From positions 248,001 to 312,000 of the forward strand of contig NZ_LMLE01000007.1 of the NCBI RefSeq assembly GCF_001422545.1: DNA of 64,000 nucleotides, given 5' to 3'. Every line of letters begins with the position of its first letter. The first letter of the stretch is position 1. The position numbers and the translations under genes are program-made. The notes under the pieces were generated by a model. The model worked only from the letters and a program-made list of their open reading frames with translations. It ran no database searches and was not told the DNA's origin. The DNA comes from Pedobacter sp. Leaf41. Its GTDB lineage: Bacteria > Bacteroidota > Bacteroidia > Sphingobacteriales > Sphingobacteriaceae. Below are positions 8,943-16,864 of the stretch, piece by piece.

Positions 8943-10134
8943 TTTTTAAGCTCGCTGCTTTGTCAGTAGCTTTTTCAGGGGTAATCACCTGTCCTTCCTG
9001 CAAACGATCTAAGCCACTTAACACTATCTGGTCGCCAGATTTTACGCCGTCCTTGATCAGGTAGTTGTTTCCACTCTTACCGATAACAGTAATAGGCATT
9101 TTGCTCACCTTGTTGCCTTTGTTCAAAGCGAACACGAAAACTTTATCCTGCATTTCTACAGTAGCCGACTGGGGGATTAAAATGGCATCATCGTGTTTCA
9201 AACCGAGGCGAAGTTTGCCTGTATTGCCCGAACGTAAAGTTCCACTGGCATTTGGAAAACTTGCTCTTAAGGTAATTGCACCAGTATTTTTATCAAACTG
9301 ACCATCAATCATATCAATCTTTCCTTTGATCGGATAGATAGAATTGTCGGCAAGAACCAACTCAACTGCTGGCAGATGTTTAATTCTATCTGCAGGAGAT
9401 TTACCCGGATAATTTGTATTGAAACTGTTGAAATCATTTTCTGCAAGGGCGAAGTAAACATGTACTTCGTGGATATCAGATAATTGTGTTAAAGCAGTTT
9501 GATCGGTTGGCGATACCAAACTTCCTTGCTTTTTAGGTATGCGGCCGATGTAACCACTCACAGTTGCTTTAACATTGGTGTAACCCAAGTTAATTTTGGC
9601 TGAAGCAACGCTTGCTCTAGCTTGCTCGGCATTTGCCTGAGCAATTTTATAAGCCGTTTTAGCCGTTTTTAATTGGAAATCAGAAACAACTTTATTCTGA
9701 ACAAGTGGTGTTAGCTTATCAACTTCCAATTGCGCATTAAGAATGGCAGCTTCCGCTGCATGCAAACTTGCTTTTGCATTGTTTAGTGCTTCACGGTAAG
9801 GGTTTTCATTGATTTTAAAAAGCGTTTGCCCAACAGAAACAAAGGCGCCTTCGTTAACCAAAACACTTTGTAAATAGCCACTAACTTGTGGTCTAACATC
9901 AATATCAACAGCACCTTGAATAGATGCTGGGTATTCGATGAAAGTAGTTTCGGTACTTTCATTAACCATGCTTACAGGCAAAACAGGGGGTGGTGGTACA
10001 GCTGCAGCTTGATTAGGCGATGACTTGCAACTTACTAAAGCTACAGATAGTGTAAATAAAATCAACATTGACTTAACATCATTAAGCTGTTTAACAGTGT
10101 TAAGAAGGATAAATAGGCGATGGATAGCATTCAT
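8938..10134 (-). CDS. RND efflux periplasmic adaptor (membrane fusion) lipoprotein
   Basis: Periplasmic adaptor that joins the RND pump to the outer-membrane factor. A lipobox LSVALVSC precedes a Pro-rich linker (VPPPPVLP). Then come the barrel/lipoyl halves (VDIDVRPQVSGYLQSVLVNEGAFVSVG and GYIGRIPKKQGSLV) around an alpha-hairpin rich in Ala and Gln, and the C-terminal membrane-proximal domain. With the ATG at 10132-10134 the protein has 398 residues and a 22-residue N-region before the hydrophobic core; a second ATG at 10066-10068 gives 376 residues but no positive charge before the core. A TetR-type operator copy (10091-10103) lies between the two ATGs, so the true start needs evidence. First gene of the efflux operon. 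Confidence 0.9.
   Translation of the reverse strand: MNAIHRLFILLNTVKQLNDVKSMLILFTLSVALVSCKSSPNQAAAVPPPPVLPVSMVNESTETTFIEYPASIQGAVDIDVRPQVSGYLQSVLVNEGAFVSVGQTLFKINENPYREALNNAKASLHAAEAAILNAQLEVDKLTPLVQNKVVSDFQLKTAKTAYKIAQANAEQARASVASAKINLGYTNVKATVSGYIGRIPKKQGSLVSPTDQTALTQLSDIHEVHVYFALAENDFNSFNTNYPGKSPADRIKHLPAVELVLADNSIYPIKGKIDMIDGQFDKNTGAITLRASFPNASGTLRSGNTGKLRLGLKHDDAILIPQSATVEMQDKVFVFALNKGNKVSKMPITVIGKSGNNYLIKDGVKSGDQIVLSGLDRLQEGQVITPEKATDKAASLKK
10091..10103. promoter_or_regulatory. TetR-type operator copy 3
   Basis: TTAACAGTGTTAA, arms TTAAC/GTTAA around three bases. It matches the copies at 10176-10188 and 10841-10853. Lies at the very 5' end of the fusion protein reading frame if the longer start is used, or in its leader if the shorter start is used. 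Confidence 0.5.
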
Positions 10135-10175
10135 ATGAAATATAATTTATTGTGGATTTAAGGTGTATAAATAAT

Positions 10176-10188
10176 CTAACAGTGTTAA
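10176..10188. promoter_or_regulatory. TetR-type operator copy 2 (efflux operon)
   Basis: CTAACAGTGTTAA, arms TAAC/GTTA. It sits 42 bases upstream of the longer start of the efflux operon and 20 bases after the tetR stop codon. No convincing TAnnTTTG box was found beside it. Confidence 0.6.
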
Positions 10189-10207
10189 ATGATAGATTAA
10201 AAAATTT

Positions 10208-10813
10208 TTAGCTATTAATGGATAGCGTAATGCCTTTAATGGCGTCTTTTAAAATTTGTTGGTTAAGTTCGTCTGTAGTTCTTCCATTTGGGCGCACAAG
10301 GTTAATAGAGATTAGGCCGTGAATAATTGACCAATAGGTGTAATACTTCATGCAGATATCATCTTCAGTTACTGGTTTGTTTTTAAATAGAGATTCAATC
10401 ACATCGCCTAGCATGGCAGAAACTTGTTCAGCTTCTTGCATGGAATTTTTCACGGTGCAACAAACCATATCAACACCGTACATTAACTGGTAAAATTCTT
10501 TGTGAGAAAAAGCGAAGTTCCAATAGGCTACCCACATGGCTTCCATTTTATCTTCAGGCTTTTCGTGATCATCACGGGCTTCACGAATCGCTTTACCCAA
10601 AATCTGATAACCTCTTCTTGTTAATTCAAGTAAAATACCTTCTTTATTAGGAAAATATTCATAAATGATCGGCGCTGTATATTCAATCTGGTCGGCAATT
10701 TTACGCATACTCAAAGCTTGCCAACCTTCCGTTTGAACAATGTTCAAGGCTGCATCCAGAATACTGGTTCTGGTTTCTTCTTTTAAACGTAAAATTCTTT
10801 CTTTGCTTCCCAT
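10208..10813 (-). CDS. TetR/AcrR-family transcriptional repressor
   Basis: A 201-residue TetR-type regulator. The N-terminal helix-turn-helix is clear: ILDAALNIVQTEGWQALSMRKIADQIEYTAPIIYEYFPNK, with Y-YFPNKE as the recognition-helix end. The C-terminal ligand domain (WVAYWNFAFSHKEFYQLMYGVD) is of the TetR_C_33/WHG-like type seen with Bacteroidota efflux operons. It is encoded just upstream of and in the same direction as the RND operon. Its own promoter contains an operator copy directly after the -7 box, so autorepression plus repression of the pump is the natural reading; the ligand is unknown. Confidence 0.9.
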   Translation of the reverse strand: MGSKERILRLKEETRTSILDAALNIVQTEGWQALSMRKIADQIEYTAPIIYEYFPNKEGILLELTRRGYQILGKAIREARDDHEKPEDKMEAMWVAYWNFAFSHKEFYQLMYGVDMVCCTVKNSMQEAEQVSAMLGDVIESLFKNKPVTEDDICMKYYTYWSIIHGLISINLVRPNGRTTDELNQQILKDAIKGITLSINS

Positions 10814-10840
10814 GACTGGAATTTATTAAGTGTAAATAAT

Positions 10841-10853
10841 CTAACACCGTTAA
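10841..10853. promoter_or_regulatory. TetR-type operator copy 1 (tetR promoter)
   Basis: CTAACACCGTTAA, arms CTAAC/GTTAA(G). It begins two bases downstream of the -7 element of the tetR promoter, so a bound repressor would cover the transcription start. Confidence 0.65.
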
Positions 10854-10854
10854 G

Positions 10855-10884
10855 CAAATGTAAAACCATTTCAGAAATTGACAA
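10855..10884 (-). promoter_or_regulatory. tetR promoter, Bacteroidota type
   Basis: Minus strand: TTG (10882-10884), a 19-base spacer, then TACATTTG (10855-10862), a full match to TAnnTTTG. An 8-bp inverted repeat TTGACAAT/ATTGTCAA (10878-10885, 10892-10899) overlaps the -33 element. Confidence 0.65.
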
Positions 10885-11038
10885 TCATTGAATTGTCAAA
10901 TGAAATTTGGACATGGTAACTATTGCCTGCAGATAGTTTAAGCAAGGATTTTAGAAGTAATTAATTTTATTGAAGAATTTTAGTAGCTCACAAAAATCGT
11001 GACAAGCAGACGTTTTTCTTTTTGGAAAGCAACTTATC

Positions 11039-11125
11039 GTCATTTCGAGTGAAGCACAGCGCAATTGAGAAATCTTTGAATCTTCCACCGACTCATTTGA
11101 AAGATTTCTCCCCTGTGGTCGAAAA
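11039..11125. repeat. GTCATTTCGAG-type dispersed hairpin repeat
   Basis: Starts GTCATTTCGAGTGAAGC and ends with GTGGTCGAAA. An 11-bp perfect inverted repeat, GAGAAATCTTT (11067-11077) and AAAGATTTCTC (11100-11110), would fold into a hairpin. Related sequence recurs at about 51690-51770. Confidence 0.6.
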
Positions 11126-11149
11126 GACTATTTATCAAAATCTGCTTAT

Positions 11150-11345
11150 ACAACTCATCCTCCCATCCAGCTAAGCCTTACCACATCATCCCCGTTCTAC
11201 TTTAATCCGGCCTAACAAATTTTTCGGGTTAGCAGATCCAAGCCAAACCACTAACTTTAAAAGAAAAATTTTCAGCCGGGAGTTTTGTTTCTTTTGCGGT
11301 CAAAAGAAAAAAGCCAGTCCTGGCAGGACAAAAAAACAAAAGATC
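11150..11345. repeat. Long dispersed repeat, copy A
   Basis: Shares long blocks with 13520-13750: TAATCCGGCCTAACAAATTT, GCCAAACCACTAACTTTAA, AGAAAAATTTT-AGCCGG and a final segment reading AAAGCC-GTCC-GC-AGGACAAAA. The last block also appears in copy C at about 23600-23665. No intact ORF; probably non-autonomous repeat or remnant. Confidence 0.65.
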
Positions 11346-11381
11346 GTAGCGAGACGCTACGACCAGAATTGGTCAAAAACG

Positions 11382-12149
11382 TTAACCTTTAAACTTCTTC
11401 ATAAACTCACTCACATTCTCTTCGATATCCCCATTCTCGATAGCTTTCACAAAGGCAGTGCCGATTATTGCCCCATTTGCATAAGAACAGGCTTTATCAA
11501 AAGTTTGCTTATCGCTAATACCAAATCCGATCATAGTTGGATTTTTTAAATTCATGTTTTTAATCCTGCTAAAGTAATTTTCCGTGGTATCGCCTACTTC
11601 AAGATTTTTACCCGTCGTTGCTGACGAAGAAAGCAGATAAATGAACCCGTTTGTTAAGCCATCAATTTTATGAATACGCTCATCAGCAGTTTGTGGAGTA
11701 ATCAGAAATACATTGCTCAGATTGTGTTCTTCGAAACAGCCTTTGTAAAATTCTTCGTATTCTACCATGGGCAAATCGGGTACAATGCAACCATCTACTC
11801 CTACTTCAGCACAAGCTTTACAAAAGTTCTCTACACCGAATTGCAAAACAGGATTTACATAACCCATTAACAAAACAGGAATAGTCACGTTCTTACGCAA
11901 ATCCTTAAGTTGCTCAAACAGTAGCTTCAAGTTCATCCCTTGATCTAGCGACTTTTTACTACTGGCCTGAATTACCGGACCATCAGCAACAGGATCTGAA
12001 TACGGGAATCCAATCTCTAGCATATCAGCACCAGATTTTTCTAAAGCTTCAGCAATTTGAATCGTATCGCCAATATTTGGAAAACCAGCGGTATAATAAA
12101 TTGACAATATATTTTTTTTCTCTTCGAAGAGTTGTTTGATTCTGTTCAT
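11382..12149 (-). CDS. trpA: Tryptophan synthase alpha chain
   Basis: Cleaves indole-3-glycerol phosphate to indole and glyceraldehyde 3-phosphate, passing indole to TrpB. TIM barrel of 255 residues. The catalytic Glu is in MLEIGFPYSDPVADGPVIQ, which also carries the catalytic Asp; the phosphate-binding loop GFGISDKQTF is present near 210. ATG at 12147-12149 (MNRIKQLFEEKK) was chosen; the frame can be read from a TTG three codons upstream. Last gene of the trpDFBA cluster, 109 bases after trpB; that gap holds a GTCATTGCGAGG-type repeat. Confidence 0.95.
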   Translation of the reverse strand: MNRIKQLFEEKKNILSIYYTAGFPNIGDTIQIAEALEKSGADMLEIGFPYSDPVADGPVIQASSKKSLDQGMNLKLLFEQLKDLRKNVTIPVLLMGYVNPVLQFGVENFCKACAEVGVDGCIVPDLPMVEYEEFYKGCFEEHNLSNVFLITPQTADERIHKIDGLTNGFIYLLSSSATTGKNLEVGDTTENYFSRIKNMNLKNPTMIGFGISDKQTFDKACSYANGAIIGTAFVKAIENGDIEENVSEFMKKFKG

Positions 12150-12163
12150 TGTTTTCAACTTTT

Positions 12164-12253
12164 CGTCATTGCGAGGAACGAAGCAATCCTAAAATGATAG
12201 TAAGGTTTATAACCCAAAGCATTAAGATTTCTTCGTATCTCGAAATGACGACT
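12164..12253. repeat. GTCATTGCGAGG-type dispersed repeat
   Basis: Begins GTCATTGCGAGGAACGAAGC and ends TTCTTCGTATCTCGAAATGACG, so the two ends are roughly inverted copies. It fills the trpB-trpA gap, so it would be transcribed within the operon. Confidence 0.6.
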
Positions 12254-12258
12254 TAACT

Positions 12259-13440
12259 TTATAATTTAAAATATTTAATGTAAGTATCTAAGTCCTTATC
12301 GCCCCGGCCCGACAAACAAACCACCACATTTTCGCCACCTTTAAATTCCATTTTCTCTAAATAGGCCAAAGCATGGGCACTCTCAATAGCCGGAATGATG
12401 CCTTCCAATTGTGTTAGTAATAAGCCAGCATCCAAACTTTCCTCATCAGTGATGGAGACGTATTTCCCGCGACCAGTTTTGAATAAATGGGCATGTTGTG
12501 GACCGATACCTGGATAATCCAAACCAGCAGAAACCGAATGTGGCTCCACCACCTGGCCATCATCTGTTTGCATTAAAATACTCCGGCTTCCATGTAAAAC
12601 TCCTTCTTTCCCGAGATAGGTTGTTGCTGCAGAAAAACCGCTTGAAACACCTTTTCCAGCCGCTTCAACGGCAATTAATTTCACATTTTCATCATCCATA
12701 AAATGATAAAACATCCCCATTGCATTACTTCCACCACCAACACAAGCCAAAACATAATCTGGTTGATCATTTCCGGTTTGCTCAATTAACTGTTTTTTAG
12801 TTTCCTCAGAGATAATAGACTGGAAAATGGCAACCATATCCGGGTAAGGATGTGGCCCAACCACCGAGCCAATGATGTAATGGGTATCAACCGGATTATT
12901 GATCCAGTCTCGCATGGCTTCATTAGTAGCATCTTTAAGTGTCTTACTTCCAGAACTTGCCGGTACTACCTTAGCGCCCAACATTTTCATCCGGGCAACG
13001 TTTGGTGCCTGACGTTCGATATCGACTTCGCCCATATAAATTACACATTCCAAATTGCGCAGGGCACATACAGTAGCCGTTGCAACGCCATGCTGACCAG
13101 CACCTGTTTCGGCGATGATTCGCTTCTTTCCAAGCTTTTCGGCCAGTAAAATTTGACCAATGGTGTTGTTGATTTTGTGTGCACCAGTATGATTCAGGTC
13201 TTCTCTTTTTAAGAAAATATTCGCCCCATATCTTGCTGATAAACGATTTGCCAAATACAATGGTGACGGGCGACCCACATAATCCTTCATAAGTTGATGA
13301 AATTCCTTTTGAAAATCGGCATCATCGATAATTTTCAAGTAGTTTTGACGCAATTCTTCCACGTTTGGATAGAGCATTTCCGGAATGTATGCTCCACCAA
13401 AATCTCCGTAATATCCTTTTTCGTTTACTTTGTATTTCAT
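12259..13440 (-). CDS. trpB: Tryptophan synthase beta chain
   Basis: PLP enzyme that condenses indole with serine to give tryptophan. The PLP lysine is in HTGAHKINN, the catalytic Glu in [12 protein letters not shown], the phosphate-binding loop is GGGSNAMG, and the C-terminal CLSGRGDKD is intact. Length 393, usual for TrpB1. The ATG at 13438-13440 ([16 protein letters not shown]) was used; an in-frame TTG five codons earlier is unlikely. Separated from trpF by 335 bases that contain a dispersed repeat rather than a trpC gene. Confidence 0.96.
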   Translation of the reverse strand: MKYKVNEKGYYGDFGGAYIPEMLYPNVEELRQNYLKIIDDADFQKEFHQLMKDYVGRPSPLYLANRLSARYGANIFLKREDLNHTGAHKINNTIGQILLAEKLGKKRIIAETGAGQHGVATATVCALRNLECVIYMGEVDIERQAPNVARMKMLGAKVVPASSGSKTLKDATNEAMRDWINNPVDTHYIIGSVVGPHPYPDMVAIFQSIISEETKKQLIEQTGNDQPDYVLACVGGGSNAMGMFYHFMDDENVKLIAVEAAGKGVSSGFSAATTYLGKEGVLHGSRSILMQTDDGQVVEPHSVSAGLDYPGIGPQHAHLFKTGRGKYVSITDEESLDAGLLLTQLEGIIPAIESAHALAYLEKMEFKGGENVVVCLSGRGDKDLDTYIKYFKL

Positions 13441-13460
13441 AATATCTTTAATCAATATTG

Positions 13461-13478
13461 CGTCGGTTAAAACCGACG
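13461..13478. repeat. 18-base palindrome upstream of trpB
   Basis: CGTCGGTTAAAACCGACG, perfect arms of 8 bases. No T-run follows on either strand, so it is not an obvious terminator. It lies 20 bases upstream of the trpB start on the minus strand. Confidence 0.5.
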
Positions 13479-13519
13479 GAATGAATTTTCAATCTTTTAT
13501 TTCTTCGTCACTTATTATT

Positions 13520-13750
13520 CCATCCTGCAAAGCCTTGCCACTACATCTCCGTTTCACTCTAATCCGGCCTAACAAATTTCTCGGAATGCATTATCCGAGC
13601 CAAACCACTAACTTTAATAGAAAAATTTTAAGCCGGTGTTTTTTGTTTTTCACAATTTTATATTTTTTATCGGTGTTCAAGCTTGCTTCGCAGGTCTTTT
13701 TGACATCAAGAAGAAAAGAGCCCGTCCGGCTAGGACAAAACACAATCCAC
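13520..13750. repeat. Long dispersed repeat, copy B
   Basis: Homologous to copy A (11150-11345), with an extra segment of about 50 bases before the final block. It occupies the trpF-trpB gap where trpC might otherwise be expected. A 112-codon plus-strand frame across it is judged spurious. Confidence 0.65.
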
Positions 13751-13775
13751 TCCAAACGGATAGCATAAGGAAAAA

Positions 13776-14411
13776 CTAATGGCCGAGTTTTACAAAAAAC
13801 TCTCCAATCTTCTGTACATCCTTAACTCCTGCCTCAATCTCAAACCGACTATTAATATCTAAAGCATATAATCTCGAATCCTCAATTTTTGATATCGCTG
13901 CTGCATGTTCTAAATCTATTCCTCCACTTAAAAAATAAGGCTTATTTAACTTATAATTCTCCAAAATCTTCCAATCGAAAGTTTTCCCTGAACCACCATG
14001 CGCTTTTGTTTTTGTATCGAATAAAAAGAAATCGACTACATCTTCATAAACATTCAAAACAGAAAAATCAAACTCTTCCTCTACACCGAAAGCTTTAATT
14101 ACTTCCAAACTATTAAATGACTCTTTCAGTTCGGCACAGTATTTAGCTGATTCATTGCCATGTAACTGAACAGCTTTTAACTGATAAAGATTTACTTTTT
14201 TCTTAACAATTTCCAGTTCTTCGTTTACAAAAACGCCAACAGTATTAATTTGAGGAGGCACATATTTTATCAATTCGGCAGATACATCAGAAATAAATCT
14301 CGGCGACTGCTCATAAAATATGAAGCCCAAATAATCTGGTTGTAGTGCAGCGACAGAAGCAATGTTCGCTGCAAACTTCATCCCGCAAACCTTTAGCTTT
14401 AAACTTCTCAT
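13776..14411 (-). CDS. trpF: Phosphoribosylanthranilate isomerase
   Basis: Amadori rearrangement step of tryptophan synthesis. The catalytic Cys is in LKVCGMKFAAN, and the catalytic Asp in FLFDTKTKAHGGSGKTFDW, which also carries the GGSGKTF phosphate motif; FLSGGID is the second phosphate loop. Length 211, single-domain form (not fused to TrpC). Its start overlaps the trpD stop by one base, so the two are co-translated. Confidence 0.94.
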   Translation of the reverse strand: MRSLKLKVCGMKFAANIASVAALQPDYLGFIFYEQSPRFISDVSAELIKYVPPQINTVGVFVNEELEIVKKKVNLYQLKAVQLHGNESAKYCAELKESFNSLEVIKAFGVEEEFDFSVLNVYEDVVDFFLFDTKTKAHGGSGKTFDWKILENYKLNKPYFLSGGIDLEHAAAISKIEDSRLYALDINSRFEIEAGVKDVQKIGEFFVKLGH

Positions 14412-15397
14412 CAGGCTACTAGTTTTTTAAAACTTTCCAAAGCCTTTTTGCTCAACAATGATTCTTCGGCTTCGTAAAAACAATCTGCAAAGCTGGCGGT
14501 TGGTTTGATTGTTTTGATGGCTAATGCCGAATTACAGAGCACCACATTATTTTGTACATCAGTAGCCTCACCATTTAGTACATTCATAAATATTTTTGCA
14601 GATGATTCTACCGTATCTCCACCCTTTATGTCATTTACTGCAACCTTTTCAAAACCCATCTCGTTTAATGTCAAAATACTTTCACCTTTGTTATTGAAAG
14701 TTTTCACATCGCAGGTGAGCGAGATCTCGTCATATCCCTCAAGCGCATGCACAATTGTGTAATTTTTGGTAGTATCCTGATATAAATAATTATACAAACG
14801 GGCGAGTTCCAAACTAAAAACCCCAACCATTTGATATTTGGGTTGTGATGGATTAACCATTGGCCCCAGCATATTAAAGAAGGTTTTGATGCCCAAATCT
14901 TTCCGTATCGGTGCCACAATCTTCATTGCTGGATTAAATAAAGGAGCGTGTAAAAAACATATTCCAGCGGCATCAAGATTTCGTTTCAAAATATCCTGAT
15001 TATTGGTGAAATTATAGCCCAAATATTCCATTACGTTTGATGAACCACAACCTGAAGAAACGCCATAATTACCATGTTTTGCTACTTTATGCCCCGCACC
15101 AGCTACCACAAAAGAGGAAAGCGTAGAAATGTTAAAGGTATCTTTTCCATCTCCACCGGTACCGCAAAGATCAATTAATTCATATTCAGAAAAATCTGTT
15201 TTAATACCCAAATCCAACATGGCATCACGGAAACCCTGAAGTTCATCAACCGTGATATTACGCATGGCATAAGCAGTAATAAAAGCGGCAATTTGCGAAG
15301 AATTAAATTCACCTTGTGTAATGGAAATGAGTATATTTTTTGCCTCTTCCCTACTGAAACTTTTATTGTCGAATAAATGATTTAAGATCTTTTTCAT
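14411..15397 (-). CDS. trpD: Anthranilate phosphoribosyltransferase
   Basis: Transfers the phosphoribosyl group of PRPP to anthranilate. The PRPP-binding loop DLCGTGGDGKDTFNISTLSS, the KHGNYGVSSGCGSSNVMEYLG motif and the metal-binding DE-type region near SLTCDV are visible. Length 328, the stand-alone form without a TrpG domain. First structural gene of the cluster; transcription from the leader promoter would pass an attenuator-like terminator and a GTCATTCTGAAC repeat before reaching it. Confidence 0.95.
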   Translation of the reverse strand: MKKILNHLFDNKSFSREEAKNILISITQGEFNSSQIAAFITAYAMRNITVDELQGFRDAMLDLGIKTDFSEYELIDLCGTGGDGKDTFNISTLSSFVVAGAGHKVAKHGNYGVSSGCGSSNVMEYLGYNFTNNQDILKRNLDAAGICFLHAPLFNPAMKIVAPIRKDLGIKTFFNMLGPMVNPSQPKYQMVGVFSLELARLYNYLYQDTTKNYTIVHALEGYDEISLTCDVKTFNNKGESILTLNEMGFEKVAVNDIKGGDTVESSAKIFMNVLNGEATDVQNNVVLCNSALAIKTIKPTASFADCFYEAEESLLSKKALESFKKLVA

Positions 15398-15417
15398 TTT
15401 TTATTTTTTCCCTCGTT

Positions 15418-15480
15418 CGTCATTCTGAACTTGGTTCAGAATCTTTTTTTATCAGATGCTGAAATAAACTCAGCATGACG
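15418..15480. repeat. GTCATTCTGAAC dispersed hairpin repeat in the trp leader
   Basis: Edges CGTCATTCTGAAC and CTCAGCATGACG. Contains a hairpin TTCTGAAC/GTTCAGAA (15423-15430, 15434-15441). It sits between the leader terminator and trpD and belongs to the same broad class as the GTCATTGCGAGG repeats. Confidence 0.55.
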
Positions 15481-15489
15481 AAAGCCCAT

Positions 15490-15522
15490 AAAAAAAGGAT
15501 TGCTTTTTGGGCAATCCTTTTT
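15490..15522 (-). terminator. Leader terminator (attenuator) of the trp cluster
   Basis: On the minus strand a 12-bp perfect stem AAAAAGGATTGC / GCAATCCTTTTT (15511-15522 and 15492-15503) with a 7-base loop, followed by Ts. It lies 44 bases after the leader peptide stop and about 93 bases before trpD. Because the next gene upstream is on the other strand, no minus-strand gene ends here; a terminator placed inside the leader is best explained as an attenuator. Confidence 0.8.
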
Positions 15523-15565
15523 ATCGTTTATAAAATATTTTAAAATATATAACAACAGAATTTGC

Positions 15566-15619
15566 CTAACGAATTTCGTTATGCCACCACCAATTGTTAT
15601 TTAAGTTTTTAATTATCAT
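15566..15619 (-). CDS. trpL: trp operon leader peptide with three tandem Trp codons
   Basis: A 17-residue ORF, MIIKNLNNNWWWHNEIR, with ATG at 15617-15619 and TAG at 15566-15568. The three TGG codons are at 15584-15592. Directly after them an AACGA/TCGTT hairpin (15568-15580) spans the stop codon, and the next bases, GGCAA on the RNA (15562-15566), can pair with UUGCC in the first arm of the terminator (15510-15514), offering an antiterminator. This is the arrangement of classical ribosome-mediated attenuation: stalling at Trp codons would favour read-through into trpD. An in-frame longer reading upstream is not needed. Peptide and hairpins are seen; the mechanism is inferred. Confidence 0.85.
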   Translation of the reverse strand: MIIKNLNNNWWWHNEIR

Positions 15620-15631
15620 GTTTATATAGAA

Positions 15632-15664
15632 CAAATATTGATATACTTTTTTATATTTCCAAAA
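15632..15664 (-). promoter_or_regulatory. Candidate promoter of the trp leader
   Basis: Minus strand: TTTTG (15660-15664), 20-base spacer, AATATTTG (15632-15639), one mismatch to TAnnTTTG. It places the start a few bases before the leader peptide ATG and lies back to back with the 5' end of the Kir channel gene. Confidence 0.4.
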
Positions 15665-15679
15665 CCTTTTTAACAATCT

Positions 15680-16627
15680 ATGGCATTTTTTAAGCGAAAA
15701 GTACAGTTTAATGATGATTTGGGTTTTGGCTCGAGCCCCGTAATCAAAAATCAACGCGTCCTAAATACCGATGGTACGCCGAATATTGAACGTACAGGTT
15801 TGCCCTGGTTTAAATTTGATGATACGTATACTCGGTTAGTTACCATGAGTTGGCCTCGTTTTTTTCTGGTGATACTCATTGCCTATCTTATTGTAAATAC
15901 TTTATTCGCTGTTGCTTACAACGTTATTGGAATCGAAAATTTGAATGGAGCAAATGGCAAAACCCTCCGCGATCAATTCTTTGATGCCTTCTTCTTTTCC
16001 GCACAAACCATTTCTACGGTCGGTTATGGACATATTTCTCCGCAAGGTTTTATTACCAGCGTTCTGGCTGCTTTCGAAAGTATGTTGGGTTTGTTGGCTT
16101 TCGCACTGGCTACCGGATTGCTTTACGGCCGTTTTAGTAGGCCTACTTCGAAAGTAACTTTTAGTAAAAAAATGGTTATCGCACCTTACCAAAACGGTCT
16201 AGGTTTAATGTGTCGGCTTGCCAACCTCAGAAAGAATTCTTTAATAGATGTAGAAGCGCAAATGTTTATGACTTTTAATGAAACCGTTGATGGAAAACTC
16301 AAACGTAGCTTTTATCCATTAGAACTGGAGCGCAGTAAAATTGCTTTTCTTTCGTTGAACTGGACTTTGGTACATCCTATAAATGAAGACAGCCCCATTT
16401 TTGAAAAAAAATTAGATGAACTAAAACTAGCCGAAGTGGAAATTTTTGTGATTTTAAGAGCATTCGACGATACTTTTGCGCAAACAATCCATACCCGTAC
16501 CAGCTATCAGGATGAAGACATTGAATGGAATGCAAAATTTAAGGTTATGCATTACCACAATGATGCCGGTAAAACGGTTATGGATTACAGCTTATTTGAT
16601 CACATGGAAAAAATAATGGCTGATTGA
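15680..16627 (+). CDS. Inward-rectifier potassium channel (KirBac type)
   Basis: A 315-residue potassium channel. The first membrane helix is about 55-75 (FFLVILIAYLIVNTLFAVAY), the pore helix and selectivity filter are AQTISTVGYGHI near 105-118, and the second helix is about 130-150 (SMLGLLAFALATGLLYGRF). The C-terminal 160 residues form the cytoplasmic IRK beta-sandwich (VDGKLKRSFYPLELER, IFVILRAFDDTFAQTIHTRTSY). The filter TVGYG is intact. It diverges from the trp leader region; no obvious functional link to tryptophan genes. Confidence 0.92.
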   Translation: MAFFKRKVQFNDDLGFGSSPVIKNQRVLNTDGTPNIERTGLPWFKFDDTYTRLVTMSWPRFFLVILIAYLIVNTLFAVAYNVIGIENLNGANGKTLRDQFFDAFFFSAQTISTVGYGHISPQGFITSVLAAFESMLGLLAFALATGLLYGRFSRPTSKVTFSKKMVIAPYQNGLGLMCRLANLRKNSLIDVEAQMFMTFNETVDGKLKRSFYPLELERSKIAFLSLNWTLVHPINEDSPIFEKKLDELKLAEVEIFVILRAFDDTFAQTIHTRTSYQDEDIEWNAKFKVMHYHNDAGKTVMDYSLFDHMEKIMAD

Positions 16628-16630
16628 TTA

Positions 16631-16864
16631 TTACCAAACCGGCGGGGCATAAAAGTTTTGCAAGTTTTCGCAATCATAACCGAATTTGGTAAGTAGAGAC
16701 ACCGCATCTCCAATTTTATCAATGCTTGAATCTATTCTAAGGATTTTATCAGCGTCTGATAGATCAACACTCCAGGTTGCTCCAGAGAGTAAGTTATTTA
16801 GATGCTGGGCAATTTTATTGAGTTCAACTCCTGTTTGAATATTCGTTTTAAAAATCGAGATCAT
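16631..16864 (-). CDS. Small hypothetical protein, possibly HMA-like fold without CxxC
   Basis: A 77-residue protein, ATG at 16862-16864, ending three bases from the Kir stop in convergent orientation. The alternation FKTNI / ATWSVDLSDADKILRIDS / LLTKFGYDCENL suggests the beta-alpha-beta-beta-alpha-beta order of heavy-metal-associated domains, but the metal-binding CxxC is absent. Small proteins of this look are common in Bacteroidota; function unknown. No signal peptide or membrane segment. Confidence 0.6.
   Translation of the reverse strand: MISIFKTNIQTGVELNKIAQHLNNLLSGATWSVDLSDADKILRIDSSIDKIGDAVSLLTKFGYDCENLQNFYAPPVW

Larger units (their letters stand above)
10900..11381. other. Gene-free stretch between tetR and trpA
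   Basis: About 480 bases without a credible gene. It holds one GTCATTTCGAG-type hairpin repeat (11039-11125) and copy A of a longer dispersed repeat (11150-11345), both listed separately. No clear trpA terminator was recognised apart from the AT-rich repeat edge. Confidence 0.6.

Noticed and set aside
13430-13768. 112-codon plus-strand frame across the trpF-trpB gap
   Set aside because: Starts inside trpB and follows dispersed repeat copy B; no trpC similarity in any frame.
15566-15754. 62-codon minus-strand reading that contains the trp leader peptide
   Set aside because: The upstream part overlaps the Kir channel 5' end and its promoter region; the 17-codon ORF from 15619 fits a leader peptide and the candidate promoter better.
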